From assembly GCF_016624945.1 (NCBI RefSeq), contig NZ_JACVUI010000002.1, positions 62,001 through 126,000 on the forward strand: a DNA stretch of 64,000 bases, given 5' to 3'. Both the position numbers and the translations under genes were made by a program. Within the stretch, counting starts at the first letter, position 1. The number at the start of each line of letters is the position of its first letter. Positions 50,862 to 59,922 of the stretch are shown here, in pieces. Source of the DNA: Acinetobacter sp. S54. GTDB taxonomy: Bacteria > Pseudomonadota > Gammaproteobacteria > Pseudomonadales > Moraxellaceae. The notes beneath the pieces are model-generated. The model was not told the DNA's origin. It ran no database searches and saw only the letters and a list, made by a program, of their open reading frames with translations.

Positions 50862-51227
50862 ATGAAAAAACTAATCCTAATTACTCTTTTATGTAGTGCT
50901 AGCTTTGGGGTGCTTGCAAATACCGAGTGTGAAAAACTTGGTGAAATTTCCGACAATAATTATCAAGAATTAGATGCACTCGAAGTTATGGAAGTGTCAA
51001 TTCAAAAAGGTTCCCGTGTTTATTTCCATAACGCACCGTCTAAAAGCTGTGTAATTAAACAAAAATTTGTTATTCCAAATGATCAGGTGATTGCTTATTA
51101 CTCAATTAAAAACGAAGGTCTTGAGTGGATCTATGTTGTTTATACTGGGAAAAACAACATAAAAACCACAGGGTGGGTAAAAAAGAAATACTTTAAATTT
51201 ATCAAAACCATTGCTATGGATGGTTGA
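50862..51227 (+). CDS. Secreted SH3-like cargo protein (121 aa)
   Basis: This 121-residue protein has a clear signal peptide (MKKLILITLLCSASFGVLAN, cut after VLA) and a bacterial SH3-like core (VYFHNAPSKSCVIKQKFVIP, AYYSIKNEGLEWIYVVYTGK, TTGWVKKKYF). SH3b domains bind peptidoglycan or proteins in the periplasm. It begins 1 base after the preceding gene and stops 4 bases before the tape-measure stop on the other strand. A periplasmic phage cargo protein could block superinfecting DNA entry; that is only inferred. Confidence 0.72.
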   Translation: MKKLILITLLCSASFGVLANTECEKLGEISDNNYQELDALEVMEVSIQKGSRVYFHNAPSKSCVIKQKFVIPNDQVIAYYSIKNEGLEWIYVVYTGKNNIKTTGWVKKKYFKFIKTIAMDG

Positions 51228-51231
51228 ATCC

Positions 51232-54009
51232 CTAAGCTATCGGTCCAACAGCACTCCTAGCCATGATAATGTTCGCATTTTCTTGACTTCGCTTGACTGC
51301 CTGAGCTGACGCTTGTGGATCTTTGGCACCATTGATAGTCATCTCGGTTTTGTATTCTTGGTGAATCGTAACCTGAGATGATTTGGTGTTTGAGTTAGTT
51401 TGATTCACCTGCTCCTTATTTGGATTGTTTATTGGGGGTGCAAAAGTTTGGATGTTTGGTTCAATAGTGCTTTTTGATGTCGGGAACACATTATCACCAC
51501 CAACCCTTGATACCATCCCCTTCTTAACCCCCTCAGCAACCACCATACCCATCGCTAGTGCCTCAAACTCATCCTTAGTCATACTATTAATAATCTTGTC
51601 AGTTAAGCTAACACCACGCTTACCAGCCTCAGTATTAATTGTACCCTCATAAGCCTTGTAGTTTGTTTTTCCTGAATAGTCACTTACAGCATACTTTCTT
51701 AACATCTGCGGGACAGTTAAATTTCCAAAACTTTTCTTTAGAAGTTGTGATTTTGCAGCAGCGCCCAGTTCAGGTGTAGCGAATATTGCATTACCCCATT
51801 GATCCAAATCAACAACACCATCATATCTTTTTTGAACATCTGAAAGAGCTTTTTCCCGACTTCTCTTGGACTTAACTGTTTTATCAGCACTACCCTTGAA
51901 CTCAAATTTAAGATTACCAGGATTATTGTTTCTCCAAGCAACTGTGCCTTTATCTCTGGTTTCGATTGAACCATCGGCCATTTGATAAGTTCTCTGCGTA
52001 CCTTTTACGCTCAAAACCTTATTAATCGTGCTTGATAACTTTGTTGACTCGCTAACAGCGTTTTTAACCACCTGATCCACAGACTTCCCAACATTCACAA
52101 CCGTTTCAACACTTTTTTGTGCAATTATCTTGGCTGCTTCTGCAGCCTTATCAAATACACTTTCATTGGATTCCTCTGGCTTAGGATCATACGCTTTCGG
52201 CGCAACCACACTGGCATTTGCTGATGGAAAAATAACATTACCCAATATATCCAAACCTTTACCAAGTATTTCTTTGGTGCCATCAACAACGGCTTTACTA
52301 GTAGCATTGATAACTTTTATCGTGTCAGAGGTTTCTTTTGGTGCTATAGGTGCTTCATCTTCTTCGGTATCACCATTGAATACATCCTTAATAGCACCCA
52401 AAGGATCAGCAAGAAACTTCTGAACAAACTTAATAGTGCGGTCTTTAAACTCACCCAGAAGATCTAAAAATCCTCGGATCTTATCCATCACCTTATCAAT
52501 GCTTTTCGACCATTTACCCCATGGTAAAAATGAATCAGCTCCGCTTTTCCATTTATTGAAGTCTTTGATCAACCACTGTATTGCAGAGGCAAGCAATCCA
52601 ATTAAAACAATTGCTCGACCAATCGGGGTGAATTTAAATACATTAAGTAACATGCGAAGTACTGGCATAAGTTTCTTCACACCAAAACTTAATGACAGCA
52701 AAGCTCGAATAAGTTTAAATGCGCCTTTACTTAAACCAATAATTCCACCCTTAGCAAAACCTAGAGATTTTCCTAAAACGCTAAATATGGACTTAACTCC
52801 TCCAAGCATTTTAAATATCTGAGATAACTTGGAAAAAGCGAAGCCGATCGCGACCACTTTTAAAGCGTTTTTTATAAAATCTTGAATTGAGGGATCAATC
52901 TCACTAAGCACAGAAATTATTTTGTTTTTTAAGTCAACGAAGTATTGCCCCACCTTCTGAATGAAATCTAAAGCTACATTTAATCCAGATGTCCATTTAG
53001 ACCAATCAAATAAGGATTTACCACCTTCTTTCCATGTTTGGTAATCGTCATAGAGCAAAGCCAAAGCTGCAGCCAGGGCGATAATAAAACCAATTGGTGA
53101 AGCCAATAAGCTAAGGTTCAATAAGCGAACTAAACCTATCAATCCCTTTATCATTGGGATGAACTTAAACAGCAATCCAAATGTCTTAATAAACCCGCCC
53201 ATGACAAGCGCAGCCATAGCAAAACGCAAGGCTATGCCAAGCATGTTTTTAATTTCAGGATTCAATTGACTAAACGCTGATATACCGGATTGGATTAACT
53301 GATTTAGCAATCGTAAGATAGGAGTAAGAGCCTTCCCAGCTTGCATGACAATAACTTGAAAACCAGTTTTGGTCATCATTGTTAAGTCGCGGTACTCGGT
53401 CATGAATTCATTGCCTGATTTTGTCAGATCATCATTTATGCCAAGCTGCTCTTGAATCTTCTGGTATTTCTCCATGTTCGATAAAAACTTGCCATCACGC
53501 ATGGCCAGCAGCGTATTCTGATCGATACCTAATGAACTAGCGTAAGCATTCGCCTGATATGCTGGCATTTGAGCAAGCACACCGCTTAAGTCCTTCATAA
53601 CCTCGACACGGTCGCGCATCTCACCATTAGTTTGCTTCGTGTTCACGCCAAGGCTGTTGATCATCCCCTCATAACCTGGGGAATTACGCATTTTTTCAGC
53701 TAATGATTCTAATGTCCCTAATGCGGTTTCAGCATTACCACCCATTTGGCTTATAGCATTACCAAAGGCGGTGATATTTGTCGCACTTGCGCCGATACGT
53801 TGAGACGAGAAATAAAGTTTATCTAATTCACTTGCTGTTTGCCGCACCGCAATAACTGCACCAGTAGCTAATGCCATCAATGCGCCTTTCAATGCTACAG
53901 CTTTTAATTCAACGCCTTTCATGGCATTTTGCATTTGGCCCAAACCGCTATTATCAGTTTTAAAACCCAATGCAACCATGAAGTTGCGGATCACACCTTC
54001 TTGTGCCAT
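51232..54009 (-). CDS. Tape measure protein with embedded lysozyme-like domain
   Basis: This 925-residue protein sets tail length and is ejected ahead of DNA. It has an N-terminal alpha-helical region with phage TMP features (LDKLYFSSQRIGASATNITA), several hydrophobic segments around 230-320 and 420-490 for membrane passage, and a C-terminal domain from about residue 695 (AWRNNNPGNLKF, FATPELGAAAKSQLLKK, YSGKTNYKAYEGTINTEAG) of the 'NNPGNL' type found in virion-borne cell-wall enzymes. The wall-degrading role is inferred. Confidence 0.9.
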   Translation of the reverse strand: MAQEGVIRNFMVALGFKTDNSGLGQMQNAMKGVELKAVALKGALMALATGAVIAVRQTASELDKLYFSSQRIGASATNITAFGNAISQMGGNAETALGTLESLAEKMRNSPGYEGMINSLGVNTKQTNGEMRDRVEVMKDLSGVLAQMPAYQANAYASSLGIDQNTLLAMRDGKFLSNMEKYQKIQEQLGINDDLTKSGNEFMTEYRDLTMMTKTGFQVIVMQAGKALTPILRLLNQLIQSGISAFSQLNPEIKNMLGIALRFAMAALVMGGFIKTFGLLFKFIPMIKGLIGLVRLLNLSLLASPIGFIIALAAALALLYDDYQTWKEGGKSLFDWSKWTSGLNVALDFIQKVGQYFVDLKNKIISVLSEIDPSIQDFIKNALKVVAIGFAFSKLSQIFKMLGGVKSIFSVLGKSLGFAKGGIIGLSKGAFKLIRALLSLSFGVKKLMPVLRMLLNVFKFTPIGRAIVLIGLLASAIQWLIKDFNKWKSGADSFLPWGKWSKSIDKVMDKIRGFLDLLGEFKDRTIKFVQKFLADPLGAIKDVFNGDTEEDEAPIAPKETSDTIKVINATSKAVVDGTKEILGKGLDILGNVIFPSANASVVAPKAYDPKPEESNESVFDKAAEAAKIIAQKSVETVVNVGKSVDQVVKNAVSESTKLSSTINKVLSVKGTQRTYQMADGSIETRDKGTVAWRNNNPGNLKFEFKGSADKTVKSKRSREKALSDVQKRYDGVVDLDQWGNAIFATPELGAAAKSQLLKKSFGNLTVPQMLRKYAVSDYSGKTNYKAYEGTINTEAGKRGVSLTDKIINSMTKDEFEALAMGMVVAEGVKKGMVSRVGGDNVFPTSKSTIEPNIQTFAPPINNPNKEQVNQTNSNTKSSQVTIHQEYKTEMTINGAKDPQASAQAVKRSQENANIIMARSAVGPIA

Positions 54010-54021
54010 GAAATCACCTTA

Positions 54022-54192
54022 CTAACCTGCAATATTTTTATATGCCAATCCAAATGCTGCTATCAGCGCTGCTATTCCAAAACATAAAGCTGCGATAATT
54101 GCCGCGTTTGCTAGTTTGTTACCTGCTTTATCAGCACCTTGTTCGCTCATTTTTCCATCTACCTTTATTCGGTTTTTGGGGTTATACTTCAT
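54022..54192 (-). CDS. Small phage membrane protein
   Basis: A 56-residue protein with a hydrophilic start and one Ala-rich membrane helix (NAAIIAALCFGIAALIAAFG). AAGGA lies 11 bases upstream of ATG 54192; a Met 14 codons later (MSEQGADK) is equally possible. It lies between the tail chaperone pair and the tape measure. The role is unknown. Confidence 0.6.
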   Translation of the reverse strand: MKYNPKNRIKVDGKMSEQGADKAGNKLANAAIIAALCFGIAALIAAFGLAYKNIAG

Positions 54193-54231
54193 ATATATTC
54201 TTATCCTTACACACCTAAGGTTGAGAAACAG

Positions 54232-54265
54232 AAAAGCCAAGAACTGCAATTCTTGGCTTTTTGCT
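54232..54265. terminator. Hairpin within the late operon, possible attenuator
   Basis: An 11- to 12-bp stem AAAAGCCAAGAA / TTCTTGGCTTTT lies between the chaperone extension and the small membrane gene. T runs occur on both sides, so it can act on either strand. On the minus strand it would cut back transcription into the tape measure unless antiterminated. Confidence 0.65.
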
Positions 54266-54334
54266 TTTAAAGTTCATTATTCACTTTTTCACAATTTGAA
54301 AAATCAACTTGAGTTGTTAAATGCAGTTTTACAA

Positions 54335-54999
54335 CTACTTCGATTTACGCTCACGCTCTTCATTGATCAAATATTCATTGTCGGCAAAAACATCCAAAGC
54401 ATCATTCATCAATGCAATATCAGCTAAATCGACTTTGCCATTTTTTAATGATTCAAATTTACACATACCCTTGATGACTGGCCGCATCAGCCAGTCTTCT
54501 TCACCAGGTAAGCTTTTATAATTTATGTGGACTGTGTTTGAATGCTCGATGCCTTCATAAGCAGCCCTTGAATAAAATTTGCCATACTGACTCGTATCAC
54601 AGCGATGACAAGCGGCAAGATTTGCCCCATATCCAGATCATCAAACATGATTGACTGACCACGACATACAACAGCAGATCCGCGTTTAGTGACAGCTAGA
54701 CATTTGTGAATAATATAATTCACATCATCTTCAGGCATTTTAGCGAATGCCTCCATAAACGGTTCGAGTGCTTGAGCAAGCGGTTGAAGACCACTTAAAT
54801 CATTATTCTGATTCTCTTTTGCCTCATCGACATCCAGAGATTCAATAACCTTTGCAAGATCGCCTTTAGCTACTTCTGTGATGATTGGCATGAGTGTAGG
54901 GATGATCGGGGCTATTTTTCGGGATACATGAAACTGATCGAGCGCATTTAAGCGCCCGATCGAATACTCATGATCACCAATTAAGATGATTTCATTCAT
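54335..54999 (-). CDS. Tail assembly chaperone, -1 frameshift fusion product
   Basis: The 158-residue frame and a downstream open frame in the -1 phase join to a product of about 221 residues. After the stem of the first protein, a slip at AAATTTT (54580-54574) reads on as YSRAAYEGIEHSNTV, then NYKSLPGEEDWLMRPVIKG and SLKNGKVDLADIALMNDALD to a TAG at 54335. That extension has no start codon of its own in a good context and resembles the second chaperone of other myophages. This is the G/GT arrangement of tailed phages, in which the fusion loads the tape measure into the tail. Confidence 0.7.
54523..54999 (-). CDS. Tail assembly chaperone (short product)
   Basis: A 158-residue protein (MNEIILIGDHEYSIGRLNAL at the start) with the layout of phage tail chaperones (KIAPIIPTLMPIITEVAKG, MPEDDVNYIIHKCLAVTKRG). 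It is the unshifted product; the shifted product is listed separately. It lies between the tail tube and the tape measure. Confidence 0.85.
   Translation of the reverse strand: MNEIILIGDHEYSIGRLNALDQFHVSRKIAPIIPTLMPIITEVAKGDLAKVIESLDVDEAKENQNNDLSGLQPLAQALEPFMEAFAKMPEDDVNYIIHKCLAVTKRGSAVVCRGQSIMFDDLDMGQILPLVIAVIRVSMANFIQGLLMKASSIQTQST
54574..54580 (-). other. Slippery heptamer A AAT TTT for -1 frameshifting
   Basis: On the minus strand the zero-frame codons are GCA AAT TTT ATT; the heptamer AAATTTT fits X XXY YYZ. It lies 54 bases before the zero-frame stop and within the stretch where both frames are open. Confidence 0.6.
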
Positions 55000-55012
55000 T
55001 TCAAATTAAACC

Positions 55013-55456
55013 TTATTCATAAGTGCCATATTTCATATCGACTTTAATAGAGTCAAACACCCACTCAACCATTGCACCATCTTTCGCATTGGTATAATCG
55101 GGTACTTTTTTGAACGCACATTTAGATGCCGTGTGGTTATCACCTGATCCAGAATGGTTTAAGGTGATAGTATTTTTACCCCATTTACGCGTAACGCCTT
55201 TTTGAGCGTTATAAATGTTCATCAACTTGGCATTTATAGATGAGGTTTTAAGGGCACGAATCGTGACTTGTCCAGAGTTATCAGCATGCAAAGAATGCAT
55301 GCCCTCACCATCTGCACCAATCGTCATGGTGTTTTTGTCACCTGCCATGGCAAAGGTAATGCCTTCCTCGGCAATACCTGCGCCATAACCAAGATCGATG
55401 ACACCATCATCGCTCGTTAAAGAGCATTGGGTGTCCATAAAGCTGTAAGTAGACAT
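55013..55456 (-). CDS. Tail tube protein (DUF3277 family)
   Basis: A 147-residue protein that forms the inner tail tube; YSFMDTQCSLTSDDGVIDLG, ITFAMAGDKNTMTIGADGEG and VEWVFDSIKVDMKYGTYE are family segments. It follows the sheath gene after 9 bases. Confidence 0.9.
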   Translation of the reverse strand: MSTYSFMDTQCSLTSDDGVIDLGYGAGIAEEGITFAMAGDKNTMTIGADGEGMHSLHADNSGQVTIRALKTSSINAKLMNIYNAQKGVTRKWGKNTITLNHSGSGDNHTASKCAFKKVPDYTNAKDGAMVEWVFDSIKVDMKYGTYE

Positions 55457-55465
55457 AACTGCTCC

Positions 55466-56584
55466 TTAACGGTTTACTGATACAACAACATCAGCAAAGT
55501 GGACTGCACCTGCTAATTTTGCTGCAATTTGAAAGACTGGGGCTTTACGTGCTTCACGTTCAGACTGAGCTTGATCATCTAGGCTATTGGCATACACATA
55601 AAAGCCTTTGGGCAGATAATCACCAGTGTTCAATGCGCCAAAGCTGTCACCATTCCACTGTCCTTCACCAAGCAGCCCATTAGCCATACCTTGTTCGCAA
55701 GCGCGCTCAAGAACACCACATTGACGATTCACACCAGCTGCAGTTTGAGGGATTTTGGTGGTGCTGGTGTAGTAAAGATTCCAAAGTGAATTTTCTAAAT
55801 GATTTTGAAACCAGTCCAAACCGTGAATTTCATCAATAAATGACCCATCACACATCACACCTTCTTGTAAGATTGCGGTGTCATTGTTGTATGAGGCAAA
55901 TACATTACAATGCTTGGCAGTCAACGCATTGGCTTCTGATATTTTTAAATCTTCTGGGGCAATACCCGGCAATTGCTTAAACTTAAGCGTGATCGTGGTA
56001 TTCGTGCCATTAAAGTTGACACTGAATGCACGACCAAAAACTGAAGCTGCTGCATATGCATTCTGACTTGAGAATATGCAAAATGTACGACGGTATTTTG
56101 CATTCGATAACTTATAGGCGATGTCTGTTGTGATTGTTGGGCTTGTAGATTCCTCAACTTGTGTCGTGTGACCAAACACACGTACAGGATCAGCGGCTTC
56201 TATTAATGCTGCAACGGATAAGACTTGCTCATCGCTTAGATCTGATGCCACAACCAATCCGTACCATTTGAGTGAATCCAAACATGCTATAACAGCAGCT
56301 TGAATAGTTTCGGATGTTGTGTCCTTATCCCAGTAACCAATATAAAGTGTTCGTGGCTTAGGTGATTGCCCGAAATATGCCAATGCGGCCATATATTCAG
56401 GATCTTCAACTCCGTAGTATTCGCCAACCTCTTTAATACTTGAATATTCGCGCATACGCTCAATGGTATCAATAACACCACTGGTTGAACCTAAAATCAG
56501 TAATGAGCCAAACGAACGTGGCCCTGCCGCTAATGCAGCAAGACTAATGCTGACATTTACGACATTAGAAACAGGTAAGGTCAT
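55466..56584 (-). CDS. Tail sheath protein (DUF3383 family)
   Basis: A 372-residue contractile sheath protein. Segments typical of the DUF3383 family: LPVSNVVNVSISLAALAAGP, FGQSPKPRTLYIGYWDKDTT, CDGSFIDEIHGLDWFQNHLE and CEQGMANGLLGEGQWNGDSF. It establishes the prophage as a myovirus. Confidence 0.93.
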   Translation of the reverse strand: MTLPVSNVVNVSISLAALAAGPRSFGSLLILGSTSGVIDTIERMREYSSIKEVGEYYGVEDPEYMAALAYFGQSPKPRTLYIGYWDKDTTSETIQAAVIACLDSLKWYGLVVASDLSDEQVLSVAALIEAADPVRVFGHTTQVEESTSPTITTDIAYKLSNAKYRRTFCIFSSQNAYAAASVFGRAFSVNFNGTNTTITLKFKQLPGIAPEDLKISEANALTAKHCNVFASYNNDTAILQEGVMCDGSFIDEIHGLDWFQNHLENSLWNLYYTSTTKIPQTAAGVNRQCGVLERACEQGMANGLLGEGQWNGDSFGALNTGDYLPKGFYVYANSLDDQAQSEREARKAPVFQIAAKLAGAVHFADVVVSVNR

Positions 56585-56593
56585 TGAAGACTC

Positions 56594-57130
56594 CTAATTT
56601 CGATGAGTATCGATTTGATAACTTTTAAATGTTTTGATTGCATACGTCCGTTGAGTCTTGCGCCTAAAATCGACGATCAAATCATAGCGATGCACGTATT
56701 GATTGTTCAGAAAATCAGGTGCGGCAATGATTTCACCGCAGCCTATGTATTTGATTTTATGCTCTCGTAATTGAGCAATATTTTGCGGAATGCCTAGACC
56801 ATCCCTGAAGATATGTGCAGTCTGTTGCCCTTGATTGCCGTAGAACGATAAAAAAACTTTTAAAGCCTCGTGCCGAATGGAATCCATACTCTCATCATGT
56901 TGTTCAAACAATGGACCATCATCAGGTTGAATTGATTTAATACCGAATGCACACCAGCTCTCACCTTTGTTTGGCATTGGTGGTGGATCTTCTTGCCATC
57001 GAGGACGTACAAAATGACCTTGCAGAGATGTAATCCCCACAATAAAAGCTTGAAATATATCTTCTAGTTCTTGGTCATAGGCAACTGATCCGCTCGGTGG
57101 TATATAACCGCCTGTAGCAGAGTCACCCAT
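56594..57130 (-). CDS. Neck/tail terminator protein
   Basis: A 178-residue protein (MGDSATGGYIPPSGSVAYDQ at the start) with FVRPRWQEDPPPMPNKGESW and YKIKYIGCGEIIAAPDFLNN-like segments, matching gp12-like neck terminators that sit directly before the sheath gene. The role is inferred from family and order. Confidence 0.75.
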   Translation of the reverse strand: MGDSATGGYIPPSGSVAYDQELEDIFQAFIVGITSLQGHFVRPRWQEDPPPMPNKGESWCAFGIKSIQPDDGPLFEQHDESMDSIRHEALKVFLSFYGNQGQQTAHIFRDGLGIPQNIAQLREHKIKYIGCGEIIAAPDFLNNQYVHRYDLIVDFRRKTQRTYAIKTFKSYQIDTHRN

Positions 57131-57132
57131 AT

Positions 57133-57501
57133 TTATCCCAGTGGTTTTAGATCGCAGATGGCTTTGTTAAAACCATGGCCATAATGCAAATTATCAAGCA
57201 CCTGAACCACATAGTAAATTTTGCCTTTCCATGTGATTTCATCTGCCTGATGATCATTATCACCTGCGGTCAGTTGAGTTTTGGTGTGAATGTTGATCGC
57301 ACCCTTAATAAGTGTGCCATCCTCACGGCGATCCATATTCTGACCGCTGTTTGTTGTCACCACACCACTAAATTGAAACTCTTGCTCAGTTTTATTAGGT
57401 CGTCCATTGCCACCAACCACAACAGAAACCCGCTTACACTTCAAATCCTTCGTCATAAAATCAGGATCAAGAAGAACATCAGATACGTCTAAATTAGGCA
57501 C
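57133..57501 (-). CDS. Head-tail region protein
   Basis: A 122-residue beta-rich protein (MPNLDVSDVLLDPDFMTKDL at the start) with VVVGGNGRPNKTEQEFQFSG. Similar genes occupy this position in DUF3383 myophages. It overlaps the previous gene by 8 bases. Probably a head-tail joining protein. Confidence 0.65.
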   Translation of the reverse strand: MPNLDVSDVLLDPDFMTKDLKCKRVSVVVGGNGRPNKTEQEFQFSGVVTTNSGQNMDRREDGTLIKGAINIHTKTQLTAGDNDHQADEITWKGKIYYVVQVLDNLHYGHGFNKAICDLKPLG

Positions 57502-57994
57502 GTTTGATCTCCTTATCTTTTTTCATGATGATGTAAGTGTGAGAGTTGCGATATTGACCAGTATCAACAAGAGGTTTTTCAGATTTACGACCACGGCGTT
57601 TACGCTCTAGAATAGTTAATGGTGCCAGTGCAACAAAATCACCTGCATTAATGAATTTTTTAACATTCATCGTTGCTTTCATGCCTGCCGATTCAAGATA
57701 GAAATACATGCGCTTCATGTTGCCTGTGAGCGCCGCATCTAATGCGTACGAAAGTTTTTCGCCGATGATGTCCTGCACCTCCTCAACACCCGGCACTAAG
57801 TGCGGGCGTGGGGGAAGATTCATTGCGGGTGAACCAGTTTCTAGCAAATAACCAATGGCTGCATTGGTCATGCCGTCGCCATCACTTCGTGCTTCACCGT
57901 GTGGTACACCGACTAATACCTCGATCTGAGAAAGTTCTGAGACAGCGTTTAGAATATCCATCAATCCATTACCAGATGATGTAATTCCGCTCAT
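57494..57994 (-). CDS. Tail completion/virion morphogenesis-like protein
   Basis: A 166-residue protein with VLVGVPHGEARSDGDGMTNA, AIGYLLETGSPAMNLPPRPH and PLTILERKRRGRKSEKPLVD, the pattern of HK97 gp10/virion-morphogenesis-like tail completion proteins. It overlaps the DUF4054 gene by 4 bases. Confidence 0.78.
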   Translation of the reverse strand: MSGITSSGNGLMDILNAVSELSQIEVLVGVPHGEARSDGDGMTNAAIGYLLETGSPAMNLPPRPHLVPGVEEVQDIIGEKLSYALDAALTGNMKRMYFYLESAGMKATMNVKKFINAGDFVALAPLTILERKRRGRKSEKPLVDTGQYRNSHTYIIMKKDKEIKRA

Positions 57995-58395
57995 AGTTGA
58001 ATACCTCCCGCACCTGCCATCATCATGAGCTCATAAAACTGAATGCCAAACGTTGTCATGTTCCAATGACCTGCATCGGTATTGATCACACCCGATACAT
58101 CCATTGACTTGGCAACACTATCAACGGACTTTGAGGTTTCATTGCCAACGACTTTACCTGCATCACCACCAATACTTGCTGCATCCATCGCACGTTTATA
58201 CAGCGTGAGATAGTGAGCAATAAAAAGGGTTAAACCAAAATCAATCAGGCTATCAGGATCTTTTGGATCACCCCAACGTGAAACAGGCAGCAGTTTTTTT
58301 CCTAAGGTTAAATAGAAATTGAACTGAAACGAGGGGTATTCCACAGTATCAGCAAACATGGGCATAGCTTCATGAAAGGATGATTCAGTAATCAT
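57991..58395 (-). CDS. Head-tail adaptor (DUF4054)
   Basis: A 134-residue protein (FADTVEYPSFQFNFYLTLGK, DFGLTLFIAHYLTLYKRAMD) with the DUF4054 layout, a connector placed between the head and tail genes. Confidence 0.85.
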   Translation of the reverse strand: MITESSFHEAMPMFADTVEYPSFQFNFYLTLGKKLLPVSRWGDPKDPDSLIDFGLTLFIAHYLTLYKRAMDAASIGGDAGKVVGNETSKSVDSVAKSMDVSGVINTDAGHWNMTTFGIQFYELMMMAGAGGIQL

Positions 58396-58397
58396 GA

Positions 58398-58820
58398 TTA
58401 TTTTGCCTTAGTTGTCTTTGCAGTATCTGCAGCCGAAGTGTCCGTACTTTTAGCAGCATCCGATTGGGCTTGAGATTGCTCAGCTTTGGTTACCAGAATT
58501 TCAAGATCTTTGATCTTTTGATCACGCTCTTTAATCGAACTTTCAAGTTCAATGATCTTAGCCGTGGCCGCATCCGATTGGGCTTGTAGTACAACCAGAT
58601 CCTCATTTGCCTTGTCTAGTTGCATTTGCAACTCTGCATTTTGAACATCATCAGTGGTGATTTCTTGACAATGTGCTTTAACAAACCAATTTTCAGCGAC
58701 TTCCTGTTCAACTTCTTGAAAGCCCGCATGAAGCTGAACCGATTTAACCTGCCCATTTTCATCTCGCCCTAAATTTACATTTAAAGGGCGAGTAAGGAGA
58801 ATTTTAACCGTCTTAGACAT
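58398..58820 (-). CDS. Coiled-coil structural protein
   Basis: A 140-residue protein with an N-terminal compact domain (VKILLTRPLNVNLGRDENGQ, LHAGFQEVEQEVAENWFVKA), then a heptad coiled coil (about 60-115) and an Ala/Thr/Lys tail. This layout occurs just after the capsid gene in related phages. The role is unassigned. Confidence 0.65.
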   Translation of the reverse strand: MSKTVKILLTRPLNVNLGRDENGQVKSVQLHAGFQEVEQEVAENWFVKAHCQEITTDDVQNAELQMQLDKANEDLVVLQAQSDAATAKIIELESSIKERDQKIKDLEILVTKAEQSQAQSDAAKSTDTSAADTAKTTKAK

Positions 58821-58831
58821 TTTAAATCTCC

Positions 58832-59860
58832 TTATAGTCCATCTGCATAATATGCAGTTTCAGGGTAAACAAACTCGACCACACCCAAGCGACCAAAGTA
58901 AGTGGTCAATTGACGCAAGTCGCGATATTCAATGGGTGTACGTTGCAGCGGCACCATTGGGAAACGGACACGGCTTTCTGACTGCGTGTACACCATTGCA
59001 CGGTCAGTACCGGCAGTACCACGACCTACACACCACTTAGATGGCTGAATATCTAAAGGATTGCCGTTTTTCGCGTTAGAGATACAGTTGACTTTGATGT
59101 ACTCAAGAATTGAAATGTTCCCCGCATCAGATACTTTGCGTGTCACAAGCAACCCAAATTGCTCTGGTGGTAAGAGTAATTTTGAAGGGCATACAGCGAA
59201 GCCAGATGCAATCCAAGCGTTGTACAAAATCATATTAACGTCATCTAAGATTTCATCTGCAGTTGCAGTTTTCCATGCTTTATTGACATTGGTTGCACCC
59301 ACTTTTGATGAGTTCAGCAAACCTTCAACACCAATGACGTCATCGCCGATATAAACTTGCTCATCGACATCCATGTTGTGTTTAAGGGTAAGGCCTGTAT
59401 GCTTCATCGTATCAACTGGACGACCAAGTTTTTTCGCAGACTCAAGCTCTGGAATTGTCCACCCTAACTGCATGGCCCACAATGTTAATGGCTGCGCAGT
59501 CTTGCCAATATCAAGCGCAATGCCTGCAATGGTATCAGCATTTTTACCGACCCATGATTTTCCTTTTGGTGAAGCACCACCAGCAGCTGCAAATGTAGCA
59601 TTACTAAAACTAGACACCTCATCAGCAATTGAGACATCAGAGCGCAAATCAATATCACGCCCCCAAGTCACATCAGCTAATGGCTCGTGGATTGTTGGAT
59701 CTAAACGTTCAAGTTCCCCCACAAGAAATGCACCAGTGCTATCAATCGTCTGTGCATCAAATGTTTGCCATTGGTCACGTGTGCGAGCACGGACAGGTGT
59801 TGGTTTTGAACCCATCGCCACAGCAGCTGCCATGGAATGAGCTAAGAGTAATTTACCCAT
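58832..59860 (-). CDS. Major capsid protein (DUF2184)
   Basis: A 342-residue protein of the DUF2184 family, HK97 fold: FDAQTIDSTGAFLVGELERL, WGRDIDLRSDVSIADEVSSF, YIGDDVIGVEGLLNSSKVGA and VPLQRTPIEYRDLRQLTTYF. It starts 12 bases after the coiled-coil gene's position in the order and follows the cement protein. Confidence 0.92.
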   Translation of the reverse strand: MGKLLLAHSMAAAVAMGSKPTPVRARTRDQWQTFDAQTIDSTGAFLVGELERLDPTIHEPLADVTWGRDIDLRSDVSIADEVSSFSNATFAAAGGASPKGKSWVGKNADTIAGIALDIGKTAQPLTLWAMQLGWTIPELESAKKLGRPVDTMKHTGLTLKHNMDVDEQVYIGDDVIGVEGLLNSSKVGATNVNKAWKTATADEILDDVNMILYNAWIASGFAVCPSKLLLPPEQFGLLVTRKVSDAGNISILEYIKVNCISNAKNGNPLDIQPSKWCVGRGTAGTDRAMVYTQSESRVRFPMVPLQRTPIEYRDLRQLTTYFGRLGVVEFVYPETAYYADGL

Positions 59861-59922
59861 GTTTTGTTTTCTCCAAGCACAAAAAAACTCGCTAAATGCG
59901 AGCCGTGCCTTAAGTTGAATTT

